Source: Corbicula japonica (Eukaryota; Mollusca; Bivalvia; Venerida; Cyrenidae). Taken from it: 64,000 nt of DNA. Positions 1 to 22,313 of this stretch are shown piece by piece. The DNA lies in the NCBI GenBank assembly GCA_038501625.1, contig JAZAYU010000013.1, positions 7,006,001 to 7,070,000 of the forward strand. The letters are read 5' to 3'. Each line of letters starts with the position of its first letter. Positions within the stretch are counted from its first letter, which is position 1. Below the pieces are notes generated by a model. The model saw only the letters and a program-made list of their open reading frames with translations. It did no database searches and was not told where the DNA came from. A program made the translations under genes and the position numbers.

Positions 1-1984
1 ATTTACTCATGCGCTCACTGTACTACGCATGTGCTTGCCTTTCCACTCGTGCTCTAGAGCGCCTCACTGTTCTTCTCATTCGCTCACTGTTCTATTCATG
101 TCCTCACTATTGTACTTATGTGCTCTTACTTTTCTTCTCATTTCCCGCTCGATTTTGAAGCGCACAGAGAAGCATCCAGGGTTCTGATTAACAAAAAAAT
201 GTTTTGACCATTGATGTTGATGCGGAGTAAAGGCCACAATCTTGACCTGTGATGCCGAAAAAATTATGTTACTAGTATATAAAACGTCATGAGATGAATA
301 CAAGCGAAGAAAGATGCACCCTGCTAAGGTTTAGATTAAACTGTTCGGTACCTACTGCGTGTCTGTCATAAGAGCAAGAATAGAAATTTGTCTGCAGTTG
401 ATTTCGTGATATTCTAGCTAAGTTACTCGTTGCGAACAAATGTTTGGTTTAAGTTCTCGTCAAGGTATTGCTTGACTGGATCTGGCCTGCGGAGGATGGA
501 TCCGGGAAGAAGTCAAGGATGTGTTGGTGGTAGATCTTGCAGTACGTCAATGAAATGGATACGGCTGCTACGGTTCGGGTGTTCATGCTAAAAAAGCAAA
601 TATTCATGCAGAATCTATTTTAATCGCAATCATCAATTTGTAAACAAGAATGTTGTGTTGTTTTTTTTTCTTTTTGTTTTGCATTTCGGTATAAACTTCA
701 TATAAATCTTAAGTGGAACGCCCAGTGGCACGCCGGCCTGCATGCTATTAGATCCATTTCAAGCCTGTCAAGTGGATTATAATAAGGCTGTAGAGAAACA
801 AAGAAATTTGCAGAGAGGACTGCCTTCGGATCCTTCGGTCCGAAACTGCTGAACCAATGCCCGAAGAAAAAGTCAGATAAATCGTTTCCTACTTCAGCAT
901 TTATTACTGCGGAAGTCTAGTCCCAGTAAGAAAATATAATCTAGAACACATAAGAAACCCGGTCAAAATTCACAGTGCGAGCATTCTTACACTTGTCAAA
1001 GTCAAATATCTGTTTGACAGTGGTCATTGTAGGTCGCAGATAAAATCTTGACAGGTAAATATAGCTTTGAAACGGTCCCTGGAAAAATGTATTTAGCGCA
1101 CGTGAACCAGTTGTTCAATAAAAAGCGTCTGCTAAAACGGAACTTAACCAACTTGAAACCCCAATTTTTAAAATGGATTAGCCCGATGAAAATCGGGGCT
1201 TTTGGGAATGGCAGCGACGTTAATTTTAGACAATGTTTTAAAATGGTGATTTGATTTAGGATCAATTCGGGTATGTTTTCTTAAACTCTGCTTTGATTCG
1301 GTATTGAAAACTCGTTGCAACGTTCGGTCATTGAAATTTTGATGTTAAAATCTTTTTGAAGCTCTGAAAGAGTGAATTTTTAGAGGACCTTGAAATTTTT
1401 GGCATGTGATACTCAACTTTTGATATAAAATTTCATTTATGTATGCCTGTTTAGTGATAATAATGTAAACAGATGATAAGTTTTACTACTATAATGCTTG
1501 TTGTTGATGCCTATTATTGATTTTTATTGGTCTTTCAGTAATATAACCGAAATATTGATTTTGCAAAAAGCTGTATGAAAATATTCAATATGGCGGCCCT
1601 CTATTTTAATTAAAATGGAAAGTTCTACTTTTACAGGGGTGTTGAACACCAAGATGATTTTTTGTTAAAATATTGGATTTTTTGCATTGTAAACTATGTG
1701 TAGCAAAAAGTTGTAAATATTTTCAACCTTGAGTGGTTTATAGTTGCTGTATTTCATTTGTGGATGGTATAATTTGTATACAAACATTATAGTTTTGCCA
1801 ATTTCAAAAAAAAGTTACATAAAAGTAAGTTTTGTTAAGTTAGATAGTATTAAAATAAATGATTAATTTAGTCAAAAACATAGAACACTTGTCTTCCTTC
1901 TGAATCAATTAATGAATTATACCTTATTATTATAAAGAGTCACTATTTGCAAGATGCACATTATTCAAGTTCATTTGAAAAAAA
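1..1984. other. Non-coding flank, probably RILP-like intron or downstream DNA
   Basis: Positions 1-150 hold a degenerate short tandem pattern (CTCACTGTTCT with TCATTCG, roughly 24-bp spacing). The rest is AT-rich sequence with no exon-like frame on either strand. Confidence 0.4.
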
Positions 1985-2484
1985 NNNNNNNNNNNNNNNN
2001 NNNNNNNNNNNNNNNNNNNNNNNNNNNNNNNNNNNNNNNNNNNNNNNNNNNNNNNNNNNNNNNNNNNNNNNNNNNNNNNNNNNNNNNNNNNNNNNNNNNN
2101 NNNNNNNNNNNNNNNNNNNNNNNNNNNNNNNNNNNNNNNNNNNNNNNNNNNNNNNNNNNNNNNNNNNNNNNNNNNNNNNNNNNNNNNNNNNNNNNNNNNN
2201 NNNNNNNNNNNNNNNNNNNNNNNNNNNNNNNNNNNNNNNNNNNNNNNNNNNNNNNNNNNNNNNNNNNNNNNNNNNNNNNNNNNNNNNNNNNNNNNNNNNN
2301 NNNNNNNNNNNNNNNNNNNNNNNNNNNNNNNNNNNNNNNNNNNNNNNNNNNNNNNNNNNNNNNNNNNNNNNNNNNNNNNNNNNNNNNNNNNNNNNNNNNN
2401 NNNNNNNNNNNNNNNNNNNNNNNNNNNNNNNNNNNNNNNNNNNNNNNNNNNNNNNNNNNNNNNNNNNNNNNNNNNNNNNNNNNN
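1985..2484. other. Assembly gap (500 N)
   Basis: Exactly 500 unknown bases, the size of a fixed-length scaffold gap, so its true length is unknown. Reading frames that span it are artefacts. A missing RILP-like exon could lie here. Confidence 0.98.
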
Positions 2485-2911
2485 TTCGCACCATTTTTTA
2501 TTGCTAAAAAGGATATTGAAATTAAATAAAATGAAAATTGAACATCTCTCATCCCACTGCATTTTATTGAAATTGCATAATAGATGACAAAGAACCCCCC
2601 TGAAATTTTACCATTATTTATAATAAGAAAGAAGAGGTGGACATTTTTTCGGTCATATTTGTTTGCTACACCAGATGCCTTATTCAGTAATTGGTAGACA
2701 GAGGGAAACAATTGTCAATACAAATTATGTCCATCAGTTTGTACTAATTGATAAGAGTGAACGACACTCACAGTTTATGCATATTCAAACTTGTTCGCAT
2801 CAAATATTTTTTATTTATAACAATTTATTAAAGATTTACGCTTTATTTTAGATATAAATATAAAGTTTACAAGCCGATTTTGGCATTTGACTTATAGCGT
2901 TATATGTAAGT

Positions 2912-3453
2912 ACTCATATCTTTGGTCATTTTTGCAATTTCAAATGATGTTTCTTAGAAATTTCTGAATTTAATCATCTTTATTTTAATTAACATTGCTT
3001 TTATAGTAACAATTTAAAAAAAAACAAAAACAAGAGCTGTCACTTGAAATTGACATATGCCCCCGAAATGCAGCTTTGAAATCGAATTGGTAACTCATAT
3101 CTTTGGTCATTTTTGCAATTTCAAATGATGTTTCTTAGAAATTTCTGAATTTAATCATCTTTATTTTAATTAACATTGCTTTTATAGTAACAATTTAAAA
3201 AAAAACAAAAACAAGAGCTGTCACTTGAAATTGACATATGCCCCCGAAATGCAGCTTTGAAATCGAATTGGTAACTCATATCTTTGGTCATTTTTGCAAT
3301 TTCAAATGATGTTTCTTAGAAATTTCTGAATTTAATCATCTTTATTTTAATTAACATTGCTTTTATAGTAACAATTTAAAAAAAACAAAAACAAGAGCTG
3401 TCACTTGAAATTGACATATGCCCCCGAAATGCAGCTTTGAAATCGAATTGGTA
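2912..3453. repeat. Three tandem copies of a 181-bp unit
   Basis: Units begin at 2912, 3093 and 3274 (ACTCATATCTTTGG) and each ends near AGCTTTGAAATCGAATTGG. They are virtually identical apart from the length of one A tract. Each contains ACAAGAGCTGTCACTTGAAA, a dispersed bivalve-type motif. A diverged relative of the flank plus the start of the unit (2820-3010) lies at 4868-5030. Confidence 0.92.
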
Positions 3454-3454
3454 T

Positions 3455-4020
3455 ACATATGTAGTAAAAATATGCCTGTGGAAGTAGAAAATAAGGGCCT
3501 ATAACCCTTGCAACAAGAGGGTCCATAGGGTGGTTCACCTGTCAACAACTGCTCAATGGTTGTAAGAGTTGTGTGCAAGTTTGGTAAAATCAAGGGAAAC
3601 AAGAGGGCCATGATGGCCCTTTATTGCTCACCTGAATACAACAAAGTTGTGTTGTATGTGACCCATCGTCTTGATATGGTGAACATTTACACCAAGTTCT
3701 TTTAAAATCCAATAAGAAACAACAAATTTACAGCTTGGAAAAGAAAATGCTATTTTAAGTAACAGTTACCTTGACCTTGGACCTACCGGCATGGGTATTA
3801 TATGCAACACAACCCCTTGTCATGGTAAACATTTATGTAAAGTTATTTTGAAATCAACTTAACAGCCCAGACAAGAAAATTTTATTTTTAGTAACAGTGA
3901 CCATGACCTTGGACAAACAGCCATGGGTATTGTAGTAATTGTACGCGAAACAACATCTTGTCATGGTAAACATTTGAGCCAAGTTATTTTAAAATCCAAT
4001 GAGAAATAACAAATTGACCT
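3455..4020. repeat. Degenerate tandem interspersed repeat (GACCTTGGAC type)
   Basis: Starts after AAGAGGGCCATGATGGCCC. It has three diverged periods, each with CATGGTAAACATTT, AAGTTATTTTAAAATCCAA and GACCTTGGAC. This style of repeat is frequent in bivalve genomes. No frame is preserved. Confidence 0.6.
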
Positions 4021-4575
4021 TAACTTGCCAGTTTGTGTACATACACTGTATACATCTAAGACTTTCTTAAATTTAGTCTTAACATTTTGAGAATGTGCTT
4101 CAAATTTGTTGTTGTTGTTCTTTTTGTTGTTTTACTTACAAACAGTGAATAACATATTCAGACAAGCCTGATTTTCAAAGTGCTATAAAGTAAGAAAGTT
4201 TATTTGGTCACTATCCATAGAAAATGACAAAATTTACCCTATAAAATCTTCCAGAGCAAAGTTCTTAATATTGCATAACACAGTCCTAAGCAGCAAAGTT
4301 CATCAGGTCATTGTCCAGCAACTTGACCAACATTAATGAATAAACTGGTAAACATCATATGTAGCTGAAGACAGGTAGAAATATTGGATTTTGACCGGTC
4401 ACACGACTTACCGGAATCCACTAAAATTACCGGAAGCCACTTTGATTTATCAGAATCGACTTTAAAAATGGGTTTAATTGCATAAATATGCATTAAATTA
4501 GATTTAATTTCATAAAGTATATGTAATATATTCAATTGCTTTTAATTAAAAGATGTTTTTAGCGGAAATGATGTA

Positions 4576-4764
4576 TTTATTTAGAATTGAGAGTTTTGTA
4601 TGACTTGAGAACCTGTTGATTGCATTATCAGTATGTGATAATGCAATCAACAGGTTCACAGGTCGCTGCGGGAGAAAAGGCATGTCGGACAAATTATGAC
4701 ATGTCTCAAATTGGGTCCTGAAATTATGGCTTGTAGCATACAACTATGGAAAAATGCCTAGGGA
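4576..4764. repeat. 189-bp direct repeat, left copy, with perfect hairpin
   Basis: It matches 5350-5538 with about three substitutions. Inside is a perfect 21-bp inverted repeat (GAACCTGTTGATTGC... paired with ...GCAATCAACAGGTTC) around a 7-nt loop. Confidence 0.9.
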
Positions 4765-5349
4765 TATGCTTTTGGATATTCGCTCGCTTACTTTTTTAAA
4801 CAAATTTTACGAAAATTTAATAAATAAAAACACATTAAGATGAAACTATGAACATATTTTTGATGCTTCACAATTTATTTAAGATTTACGTCATATATAA
4901 CATATAAATATAAAGTTTACACGCCGATTTGGGTTTGTGGCATACATCGTTAAATTTTAGTATGCACATCTATATCATCTATATTTTAATGAACATTCAT
5001 TATATAATCACAATCAATATAAAAATAATCATTAATAACAGGGAAAAATGAATTTATAAAGTCGATTTCGGTAATTCCCAGTCGAATTCGGTAATTTGGC
5101 CAATTTCGGTAAATTGGGTGACCCATATTTTCCGTAGATATTACCAAAAACGGGTTGCTTTAGTTCCTTACAGAAACTAATTGTTTGCCCGATATGGTCA
5201 ACTGGCAGAAGTGAGGCATTTTCCAAAGTTTTGTTCTGATTACTGACAACGCAGATGAATAGTGATTCGGCTACGATAAATTTCACATGAGGTCAACTTA
5301 TCAGTTCTTGTTACAGATTGGTTAACTTGCAAAGCTGGTGAGTCTCTTG

Positions 5350-5538
5350 TTTATTTAGAATTGAGAGTTTTGTATGACTTGAGAACCTGTTGATTGCATT
5401 ATCAGTATGTGATAATGCAATCAACAGGTTCACAAGTCGCTGCGGGAGAAAAGGCATGTCGGAAAAATTATGACATGTCTCAAATTGGGTCCTGAAATTA
5501 TGGCTTGTAGCATGCAACTATGGAAAAATGCCTAGGGA
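5350..5538. repeat. 189-bp direct repeat, right copy
   Basis: Same length as the left copy and the same hairpin. The 585 bp between the copies has no coding sequence. The ends are not TG...CA, so these are not canonical LTRs. Confidence 0.9.
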
Positions 5539-5778
5539 AAACCCTGTAATAAAATATAATGTTTATTTGGTTTTGAAAGTTAGGGGACAGTGAGTACAAT
5601 TTTTTGGATTTGTCAGTTTTACATCCATGGGTATCAACTTCTGCAAACCTGGCTTTAAACCTGACATTTACAGTATGAACCTCATTTTTCTGCCTCAAAG
5701 TTCTGTATACCCTTGGCTTTAAGGGCCAAAAGGAGCCCAAGAATTTTTACTGTTTAGCTGCCAGAATATAATATTCAC

Positions 5779-6078
5779 CTCTTCAAATCTCATCCTCTCT
5801 TGAAGTCTGTCAGCTTTCTCAGCTTCAAGTTTATCAATGACATATCTTAGTTCACTTATTTCACTACTTTCTTTTTCATACTTTGATGCTAGATTTTCTA
5901 GCTGTTCTAATGCTCTTATCACTTTAGGCATCAAGTCAGTTACTGCATCAACACCATAACTTTCTATCAGTTTTTCAAACTCCTTCCCAATTCCTGCCGC
6001 CTGGTCATACACATCTGTAACTGTGACATCTGAAATAACATCTTCTTCCATTCTTCTACGAGCAGGAAACAGATCCAT
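5779..6078 (-). CDS. RILPL1: RILP-like protein, first coding exon (5' part of gene)
   Basis: This exon encodes exactly 100 residues and ends at a GTGAAT splice donor (phase 0). It resembles the N-terminus of the RILP-like family, whose members are coiled-coil effectors of Rab GTPases (RILPL1/2 bind phosphorylated Rab8/10 and act in ciliary membrane traffic). The RH1 region spans about residues 18-66: TVTDVYDQAAGIGKEFEKLI, then a GVDAVTDLMPKVIRALEQLE-like helix. A charged coiled coil follows from about 68 to 100. Start: M1 is the first ATG after an in-frame TAG 18 nt upstream, but its context is weak. M10 (AGAATGG) has a better Kozak context and may be used. No later exon (RH2) was found on the minus strand from 1 to 5778, so the rest lies in the gap at 1985-2484 or beyond the window. 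JIP3/JIP4 also carry RH1 domains, but TDVYD followed by LMPKVIRALE fits RILPL better. I cannot separate RILPL1 from RILPL2. Confidence 0.8.
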
Positions 6079-6356
6079 TGAGGATCTACCTATCTAACAT
6101 GATTCACAACAAATAAATTATCCAAAATAATTATTTTTTCCACAACTGTCAAATGACTCATTTGCCCCGGAGCTTCTCTGCGTGAGAATAATTAGTCGTA
6201 ATAAAATAAAAATGGTTATCCCGATACATGTCGTATTGTGTATGATGCTACTGGGGTGTGGATATGATAATTCTTTTTTGTTGAAGTGCTCGTTATCACA
6301 TAAATGTTTTGTACAGTATTTCCACAATGTGCTTCACTTCGCTTAGCATAACTATT

Positions 6357-6440
6357 TGTGCGCAACAAGGGCTTTTCTAGATGCTCGCCCTTCTTTGTGC
6401 GCAACAAGGGCTTTTCTATATATACGATGCTCGCCCTTCG
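6357..6440. repeat. Two tandem GTGCGCAACAAGGGCTTTTC units
   Basis: Units start at 6357 and 6395, each running to GATGCTCGCCCTTC. A diverged relative lies at 9177-9225. Confidence 0.75.
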
Positions 6441-6442
6441 CG

Positions 6443-6511
6443 AAAGGACAGACATCTATAAAAAGTCAGTATGATAATGGGTCTGTGCTTGCCGTCGAAT
6501 TATTGAGACTA
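6443..6511. repeat. 69-bp direct repeat, copy 1
   Basis: AAAGGACAGACATCT through TATTGAGACTA. It matches 9574-9642 with three differences. Confidence 0.88.
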
Positions 6512-6795
6512 CACTTCGCTTGACTTTGAAGTAAATTTCAGTGATCCGATTTAAGACTTAAGGACATCCAAATGTCTCCCTCACATTCTGAAGACAATTT
6601 GGTTATTTATACCCTATCATTGGTTTGTACTCCTGCAGTTCATCAATTTTCGGAAACATAAATATTATACTGGTAAAATGTAATAACAAGAAAGTAACAG
6701 CTTGACTTTTAATCTCTAAAAATAACTGCACGATTAGTATTTAATTACAAATCTTAAATATGCATATCAGGAAAATCCACGCTCAGTAAACACAG

Positions 6796-6834
<39 letters not shown>
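6796..6834. repeat. Poly-C tract (39 C)
   Basis: An uninterrupted C run followed by GCCCGC. Length in the assembly may be unreliable. Confidence 0.95.
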
Positions 6835-6835
<1 letters not shown>

Positions 6836-8274
6836 CCCGCATAGGAACGTTTAGTGGCAAAACAAATTACCACTAGGGACTGTACCAACCACACTTACCC
6901 CAGCACGATCTCATATAAAAAAACAAGGCTCCGACTCGTCCATAAATTAACCCGACAATGTTGCATGCAAAAGTCCACAGATGTATAATACATATGAAGT
7001 TAATGACATTGTCAGGCAAAATAGGTGGGTACTAAATGACATAGAGAAAGGCTGCCAAAAAGGACAAATTTCCACATGTTTGATGATTACTCAATGACAG
7101 TTGATCACTTTACCAACCTCTTTTGTTGCACGCCAATTTAAAGGGGTTACGGTTATTTTTAAGTTTCGCGTGAAATCTTGAAAAACGCCGTAGAAACTCG
7201 ATCGTTTTCTGCCATCGTGTTCTTGCTGTTTCGCTACTGACCGTTCCAAGGCGGTACCCACCATATCCTCACTTTGAAAACGATCATATTGCCTTCGCTG
7301 ATCTTCCTAGAAGAACTGTTTGTTTGAAACTGTTTATTGGGATGTTTTCAATCCTTACCGAAGCATTAAATTATATAGCCTCTAGGAATGGATGAAGTGA
7401 CACAAATTAACAGGATGTTTATTCTAACCAGGCAACTGCAGTATACTGAATCTTGCCAAAGAGTGTTGACCACATAAGTCTATGAGGTGCATGTTTACTG
7501 CCTAAAAGTTTTCGTAAAGAATACACTTGAAGTGGGAATAACAAATGTTTTAAAGTAAACGTACAAAGCAGCGATTTTTTATTTTATTTTAAAAACAAAC
7601 ACTCCTGGAAACACCCACACTTGTTTATTGCTGTAGATTGAACATGTGCCTTTCATTAGTTTAATTTCTTGAGTTTGATAGTTTGACAAACTTCATAAGC
7701 ACAAGAAATAGATTGCGGCTCTTAAAGTCCGCCAGTTTTTGTATTCTCTTTTATTTTTAAGCCACAAACAAAACGATCGAGTTACATTTTGCTATTAAGG
7801 TCTGACTAGATAAGCACTATTAAGATGGATCGATAGTCCATTTAAAATATTTATATAATAAATAAAAGCTGATAAAATGCAAAATCATTTCATTGGCCTA
7901 AATTATTTTTAGATTCGCGTGTTCCTGAAATGAGCGCGTGTTCTAATATAATAAACAGGAATATTTTGCATAATAGATCTAAATAATTTCTTTTTTTCTT
8001 CCAACTCCATATATGATTATCGATTTACACCAAAACACTTTTTGCCTCCAAACACTTAAAATTTTATAGAAATAGTGTCATGACTACAGAATTGAACCCA
8101 AAGAATTCACTATTAATAAGCGAGTCGGCATACTATGTCTCGTTCCGAAATCGCGTTTCGATAAAATCGAAAAACCCGTTCCGCGATGGAGCAACGTGAA
8201 AAGGGTCTATTGTTTGTGGTATCTTATTTGAAATGATAGATTGATCGATTTGTAAATACATGCTCTTTTTTCTC

Positions 8275-8306
8275 TTTTTTTTTTTTTGGGGGGGGGGGGG
8301 GGGGGG
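8275..8306. repeat. Poly-T / poly-G tract
   Basis: T13 followed by G19, then CGACTGGGTC. Confidence 0.95.
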
Positions 8307-9573
8307 CGACTGGGTCTTTTTTCTGAGTGTAGATTTTCCTTTTAGACATTTTTTTTTTGCTTAATTAAATCACCTATCGGTCTAAATTAACTGACTGGAA
8401 ACTGAAATAGATTAAACGCAAATATAACTAATAGTTTTCGTGCCTTTTTTTTTTGGCATAAATTTGTTGAAGAAAATGTACAAATATGTTGTTTCATCTT
8501 TTCGAAAGCCAATGTGAAAATAATTAATGTACACCAGAGAAAACACCAACTGATGCCAATGGAAACTAGCTAAGGCGTGTTACCTTAGTCGGCGATCGTC
8601 GCCAAAATGTTTTGACTATTAACCACAATTTTTAAACAATAAAATAGCATGTACTTTTAAAACAAAATGTTAAAGTGCTTAACTTAAAAAGTTATCTGCA
8701 TTTTCGAGCAGCGGTTCCTATGAAACATTGACACGTTTATATATACTATACTGACGGTGTCTATGACGTGTGGTCGGTCATGTGCTTTTAATATTTTGTA
8801 AATGTATAACATTATTTTATGATAGACATGTATATTGTTTATATTTTTAGCATTACCAATTAAATATTTAACAACTTTTTCAACGTTTGTCGATCTTATG
8901 TCTCTAATTTTTTTTCCTTAGTAGCAAACAACTGTTGTAAATGGTAGCCTAGAATAGCACCATTTGCTTGTTAATTGGTGACCATGTTTAAAATGCAAAA
9001 GGTGGGCACCCCTCCCTGCTCCACCTCGTTTGTTGGTTCGCCCCAATCTTTGAGAACGCGCGACGCGCCTGGGACGCTTCTTGACACTTCGACATCTTAC
9101 CTTACATAGGGGTCGAAGAGTCCAACCAGGATGGGTCGAAGTGTCTTCAAATTAGGGGTCGAATAGCACAACTACTTGTGCGCGACAATGACTTTTCCAT
9201 ATATGTGATGATCGTCCTTCGCGCACAACCCAGTTACTATTCAAATCAATGCGGAAAATTTTCCTCCTATTTCTATATGCCGCCGATCGGAATTTGAATC
9301 GCAACTTTGGCGGCTCCATAAAGCATCTTAAACCATATGTATCTTAAAAAAATGTACATACCTGAAAAGCCACATTCAAGTAGAATCAATATATGTAATC
9401 CTTTATAAATAACGGTTTCGTTTTTTTATGCAAAACTCTTTTAAACATCCACCCATGTCAACAAATTTCGATTTCCGCGCTTAAAGTGTACCTGACTCAC
9501 GTTTATCGATAAATAACAGAATTTAAATCGGGTCGATTTCCAACACAGTTTTGATCGTAACTGCTTGAGACGT

Positions 9574-9642
9574 AAAGGACAGACATCTGTAAAACGTCAG
9601 TATGATAATGGGTCTGTGCTTGCAGTCGAATTATTGAGACTA
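9574..9642. repeat. 69-bp direct repeat, copy 2
   Basis: Partner of 6443-6511, same orientation, about 3.1 kb away. Confidence 0.88.
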
Positions 9643-10020
9643 GGGGTCGAAATGACAAGGGTCGAGAGGTCTCCGGAAGTAAACCTGGAATAGAAATAAC
9701 ACACTGTATTCCATTATTTTAGAGCACAGTTCATATCAAACTACCATCACGACTGCCTCATGTCTCTTTTATGTTTGGATGGCATTGGAAAGATCGTTGA
9801 AAAATTATGCCTCATATACCTATGTCTTACTGTAAAAAGCACAGTAAGTAATTCTCACAGTTCTTATTTTTAACAATAATTTGACAATTTTAGTATATTT
9901 AACATTTGATTATTTCATTATAAAATCCAATTTATTTAAAAATGAATAATTTGCAAATGTATTTGCACAAAATTGATTATTATCGAATTGATGAATGGTG
10001 ATTATTTACCTCGTTATGAC

Positions 10021-10104
10021 TGCGCATGCCCAAACAAACCTTACGTGGCATGACAGTTTGGAAACGTAAACATTACAAAAAATAATCCAAGTTTTGGCGA
10101 AAGT
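10021..10104 (+). promoter_or_regulatory. TMED2 proximal promoter / 5' UTR with XBP1-like site
   Basis: TGCGCATGCC at 10021 is close to an NRF1 half-site. TTACGTGGCA at 10041-10050 reads TGCCACGTAA on the other strand, containing the GCCACGT core bound by XBP1/ATF6-class factors. No TATA box is evident. The transcription start was not determined. Confidence 0.35.
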
Positions 10105-19818
<9,714 letters not shown>

Positions 19819-19875
19819 TAGAGGAGCTCAACATACATTTTAGGATAATAAATTTCATTTTCATAATAATGTCAT
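19819..19875 (+). other. Start of TMED2 3' UTR with a candidate AATAAA
   Basis: AATAAA occurs at 19847-19852, only 29 bp after the stop. A longer 3' UTR into the following AT-rich DNA is equally possible. Confidence 0.3.
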
Positions 19876-20834
19876 ATTTATGAAGAAAAGTTGGAATTAG
19901 TGATATTAACTGTTCTTAAATTGGGTTTTGTAAGGGTTTGAACAGTCAGAAAAAGAAAACCCAGGTTTGATAGATTATCACGACAGGATACGGATATTGC
20001 TGATTTGTTGACAAAGACAAGATGCAGAATCCATGTTTTGAATGAAGTGCCTATTTGAAGAGTGAATGTAAAAGTGCTCACATATTTAAAAAAATATGTT
20101 TGTAACTATTAATTTAGTGTCTCCTATTCAACTGACTTCAGATGTACATAAGTATCATATTATAAGTTAGCGCTAGCATTAGTCAAATGAGCCATTTGGC
20201 TACAATTCAATCAATCTGGCTCTAAATTTTTCATAAAAGGTTAGATTGGCTCATAAAATATAGAAAACATGTATGATATTCAGTTCTTTTAATTAAATTT
20301 ATGATTTATTTAATACCTAAGGAGTGCAGTTTGCATACTTTGCCCATTTGTCGACAGCTAACTGGTGCTAACCTAGCATGATGATATAATTATGTACATC
20401 AAAGCCTATTTTACATGAGAACAACAAACAGGTGAACTGGTGTTATGAGGGAAGTTTCATTGCAAATTGTTGAAGTTACATTAACTTAACATCTTTATAA
20501 TACACATTATTTCACCTGGTTTTCATGACTCAAAAACAGCTCTATGAACTGACATATTGCCAGCAGAAGCAAAATTTCTAATAAGATGAGTTGATGAATT
20601 GTTTTGAACATAAGTATAGCTATCTAGATCTGGCTTTGGGTTCTGTATCTTATTTAAGTTTGGGTATTTATCTTTTAGGAGTGAATGAATGTATGTTGTT
20701 TTTTTCTCTGTTGTATTTTAATTTATGAACCATTCCTTTTTTGAGAATTGTAAAAGAGAAGCAAATGTTTATGTAAGCTATGACAAATATGGTCACCGAG
20801 AACATTATGATTTGGAGATCTGTCAGTTTGCAAG

Positions 20835-20980
20835 GCCCAAGATTATAAAACTAAGAAAGATGACCGGTCTGAGATCTCGAGCATCTGATTGGCTGAGAAT
20901 AGACACTTGTTGCCATTTCAGCCAATCAGATGCTTAAGATTTGAGACTTGTCTGCAATCTCAGTTTTAATATCATGAGCC
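20835..20980. mobile_element. Family P palindrome, diverged
   Basis: CCCAAGATTATAAAACT ... GAGCATCTGATTGGCTGAGA and ATTTCAGCCAATCAGATGCT ... CTCAGTTTTAATATCATG form inverted arms. Confidence 0.85.
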
Positions 20981-21665
20981 CTGAACAAATCAAGATGTTA
21001 AAAATGCAAAAACAACTAAAGCTGTGCATCAGAGGCGTTCCATACAGGTCATATCCCCGGCATCGGTTTGGTCAGTTTGTAGTGAAGAAAGAGGTAGCAA
21101 TAGCTCATAAGATTCATTAACTATTGGTATATTCATCTTGCAAGTCTTTGTATGATATGGGCCATATCTTGCAACATACATTTTGTTCATTATAAAAATC
21201 TTCCATATGCTGGATGGTAGGGATTATATGATAAGGTCGATTTTAACACATTCATTTTTGTGCTGGGCAGTTAATTTTAAATCTTCCCCCTCAACCCACC
21301 CCAGAAACAAACTAACATTGATTCATGCATTTTGATCTATTATTTGCCATGAACTTGTATATTTTTTAAATTGAAGTCCATTAACAGTGGAATGTTGTTA
21401 AAATCATTAAAGCACAAGTAAAGATTCCAGTAATTTTTCATTAGGGAATTATGAAATGGTGTTTTATTATCATTTGATGACCTGCATAATTTATGTTACA
21501 ATGCTTACATGCTATTAAACCTGGAGTCAATAAATGTTTATTAATAATACATTTAGTTTGTTATGTTTTGTTAACAAAGCATGCATGTTTGAAATTCTTG
21601 TTCTTAGACTGGGACATTATGTGAAATTAAATTACATATATCATATACATGTACTATTCTTATGC

Positions 21666-21762
21666 TTAACCCTTTGCTCCATACACCTTTTATCACATAG
21701 CCAACTGTGTAGATCCAGATCACCTCCTTACTATCTGAGCAGGATCAGTTTGCTTTTTGTGT
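21666..21762. mobile_element. Family B fragment, left end
   Basis: Starts TTAACCCTTTGCTCCATACA and continues to TGTGTAGATCCAGATCACC, then is lost after CTTTTTGTG. Confidence 0.7.
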
Positions 21763-22313
21763 TGCCTGCGATTGCAGGGACACATAGGAGCCCTATTGTC
21801 CAGCGCCATTCATGTCGGCTGTGCCGTTGTCCGGTAGTCCCCCAACTTTAATATGAAACTTAATGTTGCCTTTACCTTTGTTAACTTAATACTTGGAAAG
21901 TTGGAATATATCATCTGCGTGAACCAAGCCATCTCTGAGAACAAGATTGATAACTCCTGTTTCACTTATTTTTGAGTTATACCCCTTTTAATTAACATGA
22001 ATTTTAATTGCTATAACTTGGAAAGTATTTGTTCTTTTGACACAGTACTTAATATATGTCATCTGTTTTAATGTTTTATCTGTTTTGAGTTGTTCTCCTT
22101 TGAATGATTTTTACGTAAAACTTAATTTTGCTTATAACCGGAATATATAATGGAAGATAAAAGCCAATCAATGAAAATTAGTAATTTTGTAGTATCGCAA
22201 TGCAACTTAAATTACATCTTTTTATCATAATTGATATATGACACGTCCACATTTCAACTTTTTGCAAGCAGGTGACATATGTCGGCAAAACATTAAAATC
22301 TAGTTAATTAGGT

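Larger units (their letters stand above)
6079..10104. other. Intergenic region between divergent RILP-like and TMED2 genes
   Basis: About 4 kb without exon-like frames. It holds the repeats and homopolymers listed separately. It presumably contains both promoters, though repeats occupy much of it. Confidence 0.6.

Noticed and set aside
1930..2711. Long open frames across the N gap
   Set aside because: They consist mostly of unknown residues from 500 Ns.
4576..5538. LTR retrotransposon
   Set aside because: No TG/CA ends, no primer-binding site or polypurine tract recognised, no coding interior and no clear target duplication.
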